A stretch of 10,210 bases of DNA from Rhodoferax sp. OV413 (GCA_945861195.1 CAMATS010000053.1:1-10210); one strand, 5' to 3'. Positions 1-6,769 are shown, numbered from the stretch's first letter. Numbers and translations: made by a program. Notes: a model not told the origin generated them from the sequence alone.

Positions 1-690
1 CCGGTTGCGTTCGGCCCCGGCCCCGCCGCTGTTGATCAGGCGCAGGGTTTGCAGGGTGTCGGTGTGGCGGCGCTGTGATTCGCGGTAAGCCAGGTCGGCG
101 TCATAGGACGAAGCCGCCACGCTGGCTCGCAGGGCCGCGCGTTGCGGGCCTTCGAGCCGCCCGTAAAGGGTCTCGACCCGCTCGATCAACTGCTTGCTGC
201 GGCGCGCCTGGCGCTCGGTGGGCGTGCCGTCTAGCCACTCCTCGCGCCAGTTGTCGCTGCGTTTGTCGAGTTGGCGCGCCAGCCTTGCGAGTTGCTCGGG
301 CTGCAGGCTCAGGGTCACGCTGCTAAGGCTGGGCTCGGCCTGCTCGGCCATGGCGCTGAGCCGCAGGCGGGCATCGGTGTAGAGATCGCACAGTTGCTCG
401 GCTGTGACATTGCCGGGCAGCAGACGCCCAACCCGCTCGAGCAGGCCCAGGTAGAGTGGCAGCTCCTTGGCCCGGTGCCAGGCCTGCAGCTGCACCAGCT
501 CAGCCCGCACCCGCTCGGCCTGGGCCGAGCTGAAATCAAAATAGCCATCGAGCCACCAGTAGGCGACTTCTGGCGCCTGGTTGTAGCCCACCCTGACAGC
601 GCTGCAGCCGGGCAGTAAAGAGGCCATCAGCAGAGCCAGCAGCAGACCGATAATGCGAAAAATTCGGGAACTCAAAAGATGGACATTCAT
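1..690 (-). CDS. DUF6279-family lipoprotein (3' end outside window)
   Basis: The reverse strand is open from an ATG at 690 to the window edge (230 codons, no stop), so the gene is truncated by the window. The N-terminus is a lipoprotein signal: a short basic stretch (Arg9, Arg12), a hydrophobic core (residues 13-26) and a lipobox LPGC with the lipidated Cys at 29. The mature protein starts SAVRVGYNQAPEVAYWWLDGY, the signature I associate with DUF6279 proteins, followed by a long Arg/Glu/Leu-rich helical region. It is probably anchored to a membrane facing the periplasm; the family's function is unknown to me. No Shine-Dalgarno is evident before the ATG, but no other start keeps the signal peptide apart from a TTG at 675. 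The start codon overlaps that of the divergent glmU. The family call rests on the motif around the lipidation site; the coding call is firm. Confidence 0.82.
   Translation of the reverse strand, partial: MNVHLLSSRIFRIIGLLLALLMASLLPGCSAVRVGYNQAPEVAYWWLDGYFDFSSAQAERVRAELVQLQAWHRAKELPLYLGLLERVGRLLPGNVTAEQLCDLYTDARLRLSAMAEQAEPSLSSVTLSLQPEQLARLARQLDKRSDNWREEWLDGTPTERQARRSKQLIERVETLYGRLEGPQRAALRASVAASSYDADLAYRESQRRHTDTLQTLRLINSGGAGAERNR
649..654 (+). promoter_or_regulatory. Possible -10 element for glmU
   Basis: GATAAT lies 35 nt before the chosen glmU ATG, inside the opposing lipoprotein gene, and matches the sigma-70 -10 hexamer at five of six bases. No recognisable -35 box sits 16-18 nt upstream, so this is a weak candidate. 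It is listed because the overlapping divergent starts leave no intergenic space for a promoter. Confidence 0.22.
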
Positions 691-2134
691 GGCGACAACA
701 AAGACTGAACAGCTCGGCCAGGACAGCGCGCCGGGCGGTTTGAGCGTCGTGATTATGGCTGCCGGCAAGGGCACTCGCATGCAGAGCCGGCTGCCCAAGG
801 TTTTACACCTGCTCGCGGGCCGGCCTTTGTTGCAGCATGTGCTTGACACGGCGGCGGCGCTGCAGGCGCGCCAGGTGGTGGTGGTGACTGGCCACGGTGC
901 GGCTGAAGTCGAGGCCCATGTGGCGGGGGCCGCACCGGCTGCCGGCGCCCGGCAGGCGCAATGCGTGCGCCAGCAACCACAACTCGGTACCGGCCACGCG
1001 GTGCTGCAAGCTGCCCCGCTGCTCAGCGATGAGGGCATGGTGCTGGTGCTCTCTGGTGATGTGCCCCTGACCGGTGCCGATACCCTGCGCTCGCTGCTGG
1101 CCGCCTGCGCTGGCCAGCGGTTGGCCCTGCTGACCATCGCGCTTGCCGACCCCTCGGGTTATGGGCGTATTTTGCGCGCCGGTGAGGCGGTGCAGGCCAT
1201 CGTCGAGCACAAAGACGCCAGCACCGAGCAGCGCCAAATCAAGGAGATCTACAGCGGCATCATGGCCGCACCGGCGCGGCAACTCAAAAACTGGCTGGCC
1301 CGGCTCGACACCCACAATGCGCAGGGCGAGTATTACCTCACCGATGTGGTCAAGTTCGCTGTGGCCGATGGCCTGCCGGTGGTGGCCCATTGCATTGCCG
1401 ATCCGCTGGAGGTGGCTGGCATCAACAGCCCGGTTCAATTGGCTGAGCTGGAGCGCGCCTGGCAACAGCGCATGGCCTTGCAACTCATGGAGCAAGGTGT
1501 GCGCCTGGCCGACCCGGCCCGGCTGGATGTGCGCGGCACCCTGACCTGCGCGCAGGATGTGTCTATCGATGTCAACTGCGTGTTCGAGGGCGAGGTCTCG
1601 CTGGGCGAGGGCGTGCGCATTGGCGCCAACTGCGTGATTGCCAACGCCCGCATTGCCGCCGGCGCGGTGATTCACCCGTTCACCCACATAGAGGGCGGCG
1701 CGCCGGGTAGCAAGGATGCGGTCGAAGTGGGCCCTGGCGCGCTGGTCGGCCCGTTTGCCCGGCTTCGGCCCGGCGCCCGGTTGGGCGAGCAGGTGCATAT
1801 TGGCAATTTTGTCGAGGTGAAAAATTCCACCCTGGCCAAGGGCGCCAAGGCCAATCACCTGGCCTACCTGGGCGACGCCGTGGTGGGCGAGCGGGTCAAC
1901 TACGGCGCGGGCAGCATCACCGCCAACTACGACGGCGCTTTCAAGCACCGCACCACCATCGAGGCCGATGCGCACATTGGCAGCAACTGTGTGCTGATTG
2001 CACCGGTCACCATCGGCGCGGGCGGCACGGTGGGCGGCGGCTCTACCATCACCAAAGACACGCCCAGCGGCGCCTTGACCGTGGCGCGCGGCAAACAGAC
2101 CAGTATTGCGAACTGGAAGCGGCCCAGCAAATGA
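689..2134 (+). CDS. glmU: Bifunctional UDP-N-acetylglucosamine pyrophosphorylase / glucosamine-1-phosphate N-acetyltransferase GlmU
   Basis: GlmU acetylates glucosamine-1-phosphate with acetyl-CoA and then couples it to UTP, giving UDP-GlcNAc for peptidoglycan and LPS; it is cytoplasmic. The protein is 481 aa from the ATG at 689, slightly longer than E. coli GlmU. The N-terminal uridyltransferase shows AAGKGTRM (24-31), QLGTGHAV (98-105), SGDVPL with the metal-binding Asp124, GYGRI (157-161) and IVEHKDA (171-177). The E. coli INTGI motif is IYSGI here, which I believe is usual in betaproteobacteria. The C-terminal left-handed beta-helix carries RLRPGA, the catalytic His390 in KANHLAYLGDA, and NYDG (413-416). 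The frame is open up to an ATG at 653, but those 12 extra residues are basic and unlike family N-termini, so 689 is preferred; the upstream AAGATGG is only a weak ribosome site. The stop overlaps the start of the downstream kinase gene. Confidence 0.96.
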   Translation: MATTKTEQLGQDSAPGGLSVVIMAAGKGTRMQSRLPKVLHLLAGRPLLQHVLDTAAALQARQVVVVTGHGAAEVEAHVAGAAPAAGARQAQCVRQQPQLGTGHAVLQAAPLLSDEGMVLVLSGDVPLTGADTLRSLLAACAGQRLALLTIALADPSGYGRILRAGEAVQAIVEHKDASTEQRQIKEIYSGIMAAPARQLKNWLARLDTHNAQGEYYLTDVVKFAVADGLPVVAHCIADPLEVAGINSPVQLAELERAWQQRMALQLMEQGVRLADPARLDVRGTLTCAQDVSIDVNCVFEGEVSLGEGVRIGANCVIANARIAAGAVIHPFTHIEGGAPGSKDAVEVGPGALVGPFARLRPGARLGEQVHIGNFVEVKNSTLAKGAKANHLAYLGDAVVGERVNYGAGSITANYDGAFKHRTTIEADAHIGSNCVLIAPVTIGAGGTVGGGSTITKDTPSGALTVARGKQTSIANWKRPSK

Positions 2135-2895
2135 GCCAGGCCGGGGAGCCGCCGGCGCAGCGCATTGAGCGGCTGGAGCGCGAGTTGCGACTTGCCCGCG
2201 CCGAGCTGGACGAGTTCACCCGCGCCGTCTCGCACGACCTGCGGGCGCCGTTGCGCCACCTGGGTGCCTATGCCCAGATTTTGCGCGAGGACCTCTCTGG
2301 GCCCCAGCTCGAACTGGCGCTGCCGCACCTGGACCGCATCAGCGAGGCCGCACGCCTGATGGGGCGGCAAATTGACGGCTTGATGCGGCTCGCCCAATGC
2401 GGGCAAGCGCCCATGCACCCCGTGCCAGTGGATGTCGGGGCCCTGGCGCAGGCGGTCTACGCGTCACTGCGGCGTGAGCCCGGGCCAGATGCCGCTGACG
2501 GGCCGCAGGCCCGGGCCATTGATTGGCAGGTGGCCCCGGACATGCCTTGGCTGCTGGCCGATGCCGACCTGCTGCGCGAGGCGCTGACCGAGCTGCTGGC
2601 CAATGCCCTCAAGTTCAGTCGCCCACAAGCCCAGGCCAGCATTCGGTTGCATTGCCAGGAAGAAGGCGGTCAGTGTGCACTTACCTTGGCCGACAATGGC
2701 GTCGGCTTTAACCCGGCCTACCAAGCCCGCTTGTTTCAGCCCTTTTCGCGCCTGCACAGCGGCGCGGCTTTTGAAGGCCTGGGCCTGGGCCTGGCCATCA
2801 CCCGCAAGATCATCGAACGCCACGGCGGCCGCATCGAAGCCAGCAGCGAGCCAGACGGCGGCTGCCGGGTGAGCGTCAGGTTGCCGCTGGCCTGA
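2131..2895 (+). CDS. Small cytoplasmic sensor histidine kinase lacking a sensor domain
   Basis: This 254-aa protein is almost only a kinase core. A short coiled-coil-like helix (10-28) leads into a HisKA dimerisation domain with the phospho-acceptor His35 in SHDLRAPLRH. A HATPase domain follows, with N-box Asn158 (ELLANALKFS), G1 box DNGVGF (188-193), an F-box region LFQPFSRL (201-208) and G2 GLGLGL (216-221). There is no signal peptide, membrane segment, PAS, GAF or phytochrome domain. The HisKA/HATPase type resembles the C-terminal half of phytochrome-like kinases. The start ATG overlaps the glmU stop as ATGA, so the two are very probably translated from one message by coupling. No response regulator is encoded in the window, so its input and partner are unknown. 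The 3' end overlaps the convergent antitoxin gene by 20 nt. Function as an autophosphorylating kinase is inferred from intact motifs. Confidence 0.9.
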   Translation: MSQAGEPPAQRIERLERELRLARAELDEFTRAVSHDLRAPLRHLGAYAQILREDLSGPQLELALPHLDRISEAARLMGRQIDGLMRLAQCGQAPMHPVPVDVGALAQAVYASLRREPGPDAADGPQARAIDWQVAPDMPWLLADADLLREALTELLANALKFSRPQAQASIRLHCQEEGGQCALTLADNGVGFNPAYQARLFQPFSRLHSGAAFEGLGLGLAITRKIIERHGGRIEASSEPDGGCRVSVRLPLA

Positions 2896-3199
2896 CAGCT
2901 TGTTCACCGGCTGCGCTGGGCGCGACGGTCAATTTGAAGCCTAGCGCTTTCAGCACCTTGAAGAGCGTATCTGAGCTGGGTGCCCGGTCGCCAGACAGAC
3001 TTTTGTACAGACTTTCCCGGGACAGGCCGGTATCGCGGGCCAATTTGGACATGCCACGGGCCCTTGCCACATCTCCAAGTGCTGCGCCCAGCAACAGGGG
3101 GTCGCCATCTTCAAGGACCTGCCTAATATATTCAGCGATATCGTCCTCATCCTGCAGGTAGTTGACGAGGTCAAATGGCCGGGTTTTGATTTTGCTCAT
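2876..3199 (-). CDS. Addiction-module antidote protein, HigA-like (HTH)
   Basis: This 107-aa protein matches the 'putative addiction module antidote protein' family that pairs with HigB/RelE-like toxins. After an N-terminal arm (DEDDIAEYIRQVLEDGDP, about 17-34) it shows a helix-turn-helix unit from about 39 to 90, with ARARGMSKLARDTGLSRESLY and a second half FKVLKALGFKL, the typical family pattern. The ATG at 3199 is preceded by AAAGGAA at good spacing and overlaps the toxin stop as ATGA; a longer open frame up to 3316 runs through the toxin gene and is rejected. The antitoxin should bind and neutralise the toxin and repress the shared promoter. The tail after residue 93 (SAAGEQAVRPAAT) is probably disordered, and its last codons overlap the histidine kinase gene on the other strand. 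Confidence 0.9.
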   Translation of the reverse strand: MSKIKTRPFDLVNYLQDEDDIAEYIRQVLEDGDPLLLGAALGDVARARGMSKLARDTGLSRESLYKSLSGDRAPSSDTLFKVLKALGFKLTVAPSAAGEQAVRPAAT

Positions 3200-3489
3200 T
3201 CGAGTTCCTTTGACATTTTGATGGCCCGCTGAATGTCGCTGGCCTGGCTGGATTTGTCGCCGCCCCCGAGCATGAACACCATGGCGCCCGCTTTCTCTAG
3301 GTAGTACATCCGCCAACCAGGCCCAAAAAATTCACGCATTTCAAAGACGCCCTCGCCAATTGGCTTGACATCGCCCAAATTACCCAGTGTGGCCTTGCGC
3401 AGTCGTACTTTCAGCCGGGTTTGCGTCACCCGATCCTTGATCTGACCCAACCAATGCATGAACGCCTCGGTTTCGATCACGGTATACAT
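3196..3489 (-). CDS. RelE/ParE-superfamily toxin (HigB-like addiction module killer)
   Basis: The 97-aa basic protein fits the short RelE-fold toxins found upstream of HigA-like antidotes. Typical family segments are present: TEAFMHWLGQIKDRVTQTRL (7-26), the core LGNLGDVKPIGEGVFEMR (35-52), then GPGWRMYY, and the C-terminal LGGGDKSSQASDIQRA (74-89). Toxins of this fold usually cleave mRNA on the ribosome; which residues do so here cannot be decided by eye. It is the first gene of the pair and its stop overlaps the antitoxin start. The ATG at 3489 has no Shine-Dalgarno, but a TACAAT hexamer sits where a -10 box would place transcription at the start codon itself. The module lies between the glmU-kinase pair and the Lrp-type gene and interrupts what may otherwise be a glm neighbourhood. 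Confidence 0.9.
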   Translation of the reverse strand: MYTVIETEAFMHWLGQIKDRVTQTRLKVRLRKATLGNLGDVKPIGEGVFEMREFFGPGWRMYYLEKAGAMVFMLGGGDKSSQASDIQRAIKMSKELE

Positions 3490-3495
3490 GCATGA

Positions 3496-3525
3496 ATTGT
3501 AGTCGTATGGCTACAGTTGCCGCAA
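3496..3525 (-). promoter_or_regulatory. Candidate promoter of the HigBA-like module, possibly leaderless
   Basis: Read on the minus strand, TTGCGG (3525-3520), an 18-nt spacer and TACAAT (3501-3496, five of six bases of the -10 consensus) precede the toxin ATG. Normal spacing from the -10 box puts the first transcribed base at about 3489, the A of the ATG. The -35 box matches only in its TTG. The palindrome CATGCATG (3487-3494) covers the start codon and could belong to an operator. Confidence 0.4.
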
Positions 3526-3554
3526 CAGCTGGGGCATCCACAGCCGGGGCATCC
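3525..3554. repeat. Tandem duplication, two 15-bp units
   Basis: ACAGCTGGGGCATCC (3525-3539) is followed immediately by ACAGCCGGGGCATCC (3540-3554), with one mismatch. The repeat lies in the 88-nt gap between the Lrp-type gene and the toxin gene, and its inner edge touches the candidate -35 box of the TA module. The unit is a multiple of three and would read as repeated DAPAV on the minus strand, but that frame has no support as a gene. Confidence 0.8.
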
Positions 3555-3577
3555 ATGTCTGCGCTGCGCGCGCCGGT

Positions 3578-4066
3578 TCAGGCCGTAGGCAGCGGCAACA
3601 CCGCGCCAAACTTGCTGCGCTTGACGCTGAAAAAAGCCTTGACGTTGCGCACATTGGCATCGTTGGTGAACAGGCGCTGGGTCAGTGCCAGGTAGGCGGG
3701 CATGTTGGCGGTGTGCACCAACAGGCAAAAGTCCGGCCCGGGCGAGACCCGGTAGCACTGTTGCACTGCGTCGTCGGGCGCCACCTTGGCCTCAAAGGCT
3801 TCCAGCGCGGCCTGGTCTTGCCGGTCCAGCGTCACTTCCAACACGGCGCACAGGCCGTGGCCGGCCAGGCTGGCTAGCTTGTCCACGCTGAGGATGGCCA
3901 CCTGGCGCTCGATCCAACCGGCTTCCCGCAGGCGCCTGACCCGCCGCAGGCAGGTGGGGGGCGACACATGCACCTGCTCGGCCAGTGCCAGGTTGCTCAC
4001 GGAGGCATCTTGCTGCAGCTGCGCCAGCAGGGCCAGGTCGATGGCATCGAGTAAGATTTGTTCCAT
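3578..4066 (-). CDS. Lrp/AsnC-family transcriptional regulator
   Basis: The 162-aa length is typical for the family. Residues 1-60 form the AsnC-type winged helix-turn-helix: LLDAIDLALLAQLQQDASVSN, then ALAEQVHVSPPTCLRRVRRL and the wing GWIERQVA. Residues from about 65 to 150 form the RAM/effector domain, with AVLEVTLDRQDQ, CYRVSPGPDFCLLVHTANMPAYL and a C-terminal VKAFFSVKRSKFG. Such proteins form dimers and octamers, bind amino acids and either repress or activate nearby genes, often including their own. The gene is divergent from glmS across 135 nt of AT-rich DNA, so control of glmS and of itself is plausible but not shown. The ATG at 4066 opens the HTH domain at the usual distance; no strong Shine-Dalgarno is visible. 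It lies 88 nt before the TA module on the same strand. The regulated amino acid cannot be told from the sequence. Confidence 0.93.
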   Translation of the reverse strand: MEQILLDAIDLALLAQLQQDASVSNLALAEQVHVSPPTCLRRVRRLREAGWIERQVAILSVDKLASLAGHGLCAVLEVTLDRQDQAALEAFEAKVAPDDAVQQCYRVSPGPDFCLLVHTANMPAYLALTQRLFTNDANVRNVKAFFSVKRSKFGAVLPLPTA

Positions 4067-4201
4067 ATAAATCTGTAAAAAGAAATAAAACGTAATTTTA
4101 AATTCAGAATGAAATTTATTGTCTTAATTTATCAATAAAAAAATGTTTAATTTCGTATTGACCCCGCTACCATTCGCCCAGTTACAAAAGGGGAATGGCT
4201 G
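4067..4201. promoter_or_regulatory. AT-rich divergent control region between the Lrp-type gene and glmS
   Basis: Most of the span (about 4067-4160) is A/T runs, in sharp contrast to the GC-rich genes on either side, as expected for promoters bound by an Lrp-type protein. A 20-bp interrupted palindrome, TAAATT-8 nt-AATTTA (4099-4118), is the best operator candidate. Possible plus-strand -10 boxes include TTTAAT at 4146-4151, but none has a convincing -35. The glmS ribosome site is AAAAGGGG at 4186-4193, 8 nt before the ATG. Confidence 0.55.
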
Positions 4202-6070
4202 ATGTGTGGCATTGTTGGTGCGGTTTCTACCCGCAATATCGTTCCCGTGTTGGTGCAGGGCCTGCAACGCCTGGAGTACCGGGGCTATGACTCTTGCGGC
4301 GTGGCGGTGCACACCGGCGGCTTGCAGCGGGCTCGCAGCACCGAGCGGGTGGCAGAGTTACTGACGCAGGTGACGCAGAGCCATCTTGCAGGCGCCACCG
4401 GCATCGCCCACACCCGCTGGGCCACCCATGGCGCACCGGTGGTGCACAACGCCCACCCGCATTTCAGCCACGGCCCTGGGCCAGATGCCGCCAATCGCCC
4501 CGGCCGGGTGGCGCTGGTGCACAACGGCATCATCGAAAACCATGATGAACTGCGCGCCAGCCTGCAGGCGCGCGGCTATGTGTTCCAGAGCCAGACCGAC
4601 ACCGAAGTGATCGCTCATCTGGTGGACAGCCTGTACGACGGCGATTTGTTTGAGGCGGTCAAGACCGCCGTGGGCCAGTTGCAGGGCGCCTACGCCATCG
4701 CGGTGTTTTGCAAGGACGAGCCACACCGGCTGATCGGCGCACGCGCCGGCTCTCCGCTGATCTTGGGCATGGGGCAGGGCGGCACCGAGCACTTCTTGGC
4801 CAGTGATGCCATGGCCCTGGCCGGTGTGACCGACCAGATTGTGTACCTGGAAGAGGGCGATCTGGTCGATCTGCAATTGGGCAAATATTGGCTGGTGGAT
4901 CGGGCGCACAAAGCCCTCACGCCAGCGCAACGCCCGGTGAAAACCGTGCTGGCTCACAGTGGTGCTGCCGAGCTGGGCCCCTACCGCCACTACATGCAAA
5001 AAGAAATTTTTGAGCAGCCGCGGGCCATTGCCGACACGCTGGAGGGTGTGGAGGGCATCGCGCCCGAGCTGTTTGATGGCAGCCAGGCCAGTGCGGCGCG
5101 CGTGTTCAAAGGCATTGATTCGGTGCTGATCCTGGCCTGCGGCACCAGCTACTACAGCGGCTGCACCGCCAAGTACTGGCTGGAGAGCATCGCCAAAATC
5201 CCGACCCAGGTGGAAGTGGCGAGTGAGTACCGCTACCGCGACTCGGTACCCAACCCACGCACGCTGGTGGTCACCATCACCCAGTCGGGTGAAACCGCCG
5301 ACACCCTGGCTGCGCTGCGCCACGCGCAAAGCCTGGGCATGGCGCACACCCTGACCATCTGCAACGTGGCCACCAGCGCCATGGTGCGCGAATGCGAGCT
5401 GGCCTACATCACCCGTGCCGGGGTTGAAATTGGCGTGGCCAGCACCAAGGCCTTCACCGCCCAGCTGGCCGGCCTGTTTTTACTCACCCTGGCGCTGGCC
5501 CAATCGCGCGGCCAATTAAGCGCGGCCGAAGAGGCGCGCCACCTCAAGGCCATGCGCCACCTGCCGGCCGCGCTGCAAGCAGTGCTGGCGCTGGAGCCGC
5601 AGCTCATCGCCTGGGCCGAAGACTTCGCCACCAAGGACAACGCCCTGTTTCTGGGCCGCGGCCTGCACTACCCGATTGCCATGGAAGGCGCGCTCAAGCT
5701 CAAGGAAATCAGCTACATCCACGCCGAGGCCTACCCGGCTGGCGAGCTCAAGCACGGCCCGCTGGCCCTGGTGACCGCCGCCATGCCGGTGGTGACGGTG
5801 GCGCCCAACGACGCCCTGCTGGAAAAGCTCAAAAGCAATATGCACGAGGTGCGCGCCCGGGGCGGCGTGCTGTATGTGCTGGCCGACGCCGACACCCGGC
5901 TGGAGAGCAGCGCGGGCCTGCACGTGATCCGCATGCCCGAGCACTACGGCGAGCTCTCACCCCTGCTGCACGTGGTGCCCCTGCAGCTGCTGGCCTACCA
6001 CACCGCTTGTGCGCGCGGCACCGATGTCGACAAGCCGAGGAACCTGGCCAAGAGTGTGACGGTTGAGTGA
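4202..6070 (+). CDS. glmS: Glutamine--fructose-6-phosphate aminotransferase (isomerizing) GlmS
   Basis: GlmS makes glucosamine-6-phosphate from fructose-6-phosphate and glutamine, the entry step to UDP-GlcNAc. The 622-aa protein begins MCGIVGAVS, so removal of Met exposes the catalytic Cys of the class II glutamine amidotransferase domain (about 2-240). That domain also shows HTRWATHG (70-77), HNGIIEN (107-113) and TDTEVIAH (132-139). Two SIS sugar-isomerase domains follow, with ACGTSYYSG, TQSGETADT and GVEIGVASTKAFTAQL in the first and LGRGLHYPIAMEGALKLKE and HAEAYPAGELKHGPLAL in the second. The C-terminal DKPRNLAKSVTVE carries Lys617, equivalent to the E. coli Lys603 that binds the sugar. 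It is slightly longer than the E. coli enzyme, partly through an insertion at 88-102 (HFSHGPGPDAANRPG). The start has a strong ribosome site. No glmS ribozyme is seen upstream. It acts in the same pathway as the nearby glmU. Confidence 0.97.
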   Translation: MCGIVGAVSTRNIVPVLVQGLQRLEYRGYDSCGVAVHTGGLQRARSTERVAELLTQVTQSHLAGATGIAHTRWATHGAPVVHNAHPHFSHGPGPDAANRPGRVALVHNGIIENHDELRASLQARGYVFQSQTDTEVIAHLVDSLYDGDLFEAVKTAVGQLQGAYAIAVFCKDEPHRLIGARAGSPLILGMGQGGTEHFLASDAMALAGVTDQIVYLEEGDLVDLQLGKYWLVDRAHKALTPAQRPVKTVLAHSGAAELGPYRHYMQKEIFEQPRAIADTLEGVEGIAPELFDGSQASAARVFKGIDSVLILACGTSYYSGCTAKYWLESIAKIPTQVEVASEYRYRDSVPNPRTLVVTITQSGETADTLAALRHAQSLGMAHTLTICNVATSAMVRECELAYITRAGVEIGVASTKAFTAQLAGLFLLTLALAQSRGQLSAAEEARHLKAMRHLPAALQAVLALEPQLIAWAEDFATKDNALFLGRGLHYPIAMEGALKLKEISYIHAEAYPAGELKHGPLALVTAAMPVVTVAPNDALLEKLKSNMHEVRARGGVLYVLADADTRLESSAGLHVIRMPEHYGELSPLLHVVPLQLLAYHTACARGTDVDKPRNLAKSVTVE

Positions 6071-6086
6071 GTTTCCTATAACGACT

Positions 6087-6117
6087 CCTTTGGAGAGTGT
6101 CACACTCAGTTTCAAGG
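6087..6117. terminator. Weak hairpin after glmS
   Basis: GAGTG-TCA-CACTC (6095-6107) forms a 5-bp stem inside partly pairing CCTT...AAGG flanks, 25 nt beyond the glmS stop. It lacks a T-tract on either side, so it is only a possible (non-canonical) terminator for glmS or for the TA module transcribed toward it. Confidence 0.22.
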
Positions 6118-6168
6118 CAGAACTGCTAACCAGCCGACCTCAAATTGCCCCAGTCTGCCGAATTCCTG

Positions 6169-6233
6169 TGACCCACCGCGATCACCTGCAACCCGTTGCT
6201 GGGCGCGGGATAGCAGCCGCCAAAGGTGGGTCA
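6169..6233. repeat. 9-bp inverted repeat at the 3' edge of the MqsRA module
   Basis: TGACCCACC (6169-6177) and GGTGGGTCA (6225-6233) are perfect inverted copies 47 nt apart, and the right copy ends one base before the antitoxin stop codon. The enclosed GC-rich DNA holds no gene I can support. The rest of the 164-nt glmS-to-antitoxin gap shows nothing else recognisable. It may be a boundary or recombination scar, or a long-loop stem. Confidence 0.5.
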
Positions 6234-6234
6234 G

Positions 6235-6756
6235 TCAAACGTTTGGCGCCTGGGCCAAATCTACGGCGGCGCTAACAGTCGTCTTGTAAACGCGTTCAAT
6301 GCCGCTAACTTGTTTAGAACCCTTTGGAGCCAACTCTGCAGTCATCCCTGCTTGCTCAACAAGGGACCAAAAAGCATGTTCACTCTTCAAGATCAAGCGC
6401 AACAGCTTATCCATGGACTCAGAATGCGCAACGTCATCATTTTCATACTTGCTAAAGGCTACTGGGCCTCCACCAAAAAGACGTGACGCCTGCTTTTGAT
6501 TGATCTCATAACGCTTGCGCAACGCGCAAATTTCGGCACCAGTCAACAAACCATCCACTGATTTACGAAAAGCCAGCATGGCACGCTTGTTCAACCGACT
6601 CTCATCACCGCCCGCAAAATCAGACCTGCATACCTTGCAGGTTTTGTAATGCACAGGCACGAGCGCCGTTTTCCCCCTGTATTCACTCTCAAGTTGATCA
6701 ACGTGATTCATCACATGACCTTCACCACAAATTGAGCAAAGCTCACTGGTATTCAT
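6235..6756 (-). CDS. MqsA-family antitoxin (zinc-binding N-terminus, Xre-type HTH)
   Basis: The protein is 173 aa from the ATG at 6756. The start at 6762 is rejected because GGGGG (6763-6767) directly abuts it, whereas it sits 6 nt before 6756 as a Shine-Dalgarno. The N-terminal zinc module has two CxxC pairs, Cys7/Cys10 and Cys40/Cys43, as in MqsA. An HTH follows (about 72-125): LTGAEICALRKRYEINQKQA, then SRLFGGGPVAFSKYE, nearly the MqsA recognition segment. At the positions of the E. coli DNA-reading residues Asn97 and Arg101 it has Val99 and Lys103. A C-terminal extension (126-173) exceeds the 131-aa E. coli protein. It should bind the MqsR-like toxin encoded 13 nt upstream and repress the operon at the palindrome over the toxin start. 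Base composition is visibly less GC-rich than glmS next door, suggesting acquisition. Confidence 0.88.
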   Translation of the reverse strand: MNTSELCSICGEGHVMNHVDQLESEYRGKTALVPVHYKTCKVCRSDFAGGDESRLNKRAMLAFRKSVDGLLTGAEICALRKRYEINQKQASRLFGGGPVAFSKYENDDVAHSESMDKLLRLILKSEHAFWSLVEQAGMTAELAPKGSKQVSGIERVYKTTVSAAVDLAQAPNV

Positions 6757-6769
6757 CTTCATCCCCCAT

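Noticed and set aside
271..618. 115-codon plus-strand frame at the left edge
   Set aside because: It lies antisense to the lipoprotein gene, whose signal peptide and lipobox are clear; the plus frame has no motif.
803..1975. 390-codon open frame on the minus strand inside glmU
   Set aside because: It is antisense to the unmistakable GlmU coding sequence; long reverse frames are expected in GC-rich codons and the product has no recognisable motifs.
3377..3555. 58-codon minus-strand frame beginning MDAPAVDAPAV
   Set aside because: It overlaps the toxin gene in another frame, lacks a ribosome site and shows no family resemblance; the repeat in it is better described at DNA level.
4158..4188. 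TTGACC with TACAAA as a glmS promoter
   Set aside because: The spacer would be 19 nt and transcription would start inside or after the ribosome site AAAAGGGG, leaving it off the message.
4358..5347. 329-codon open frame on the minus strand inside glmS
   Set aside because: Shadow of GlmS; rich in His, Gln and Val as antisense frames of GC-rich genes are.
6071..6300. Integron attC-like recombination site after glmS
   Set aside because: TAAC/GTTG-like fragments occur, but no paired core sites in the right order and spacing could be made out.
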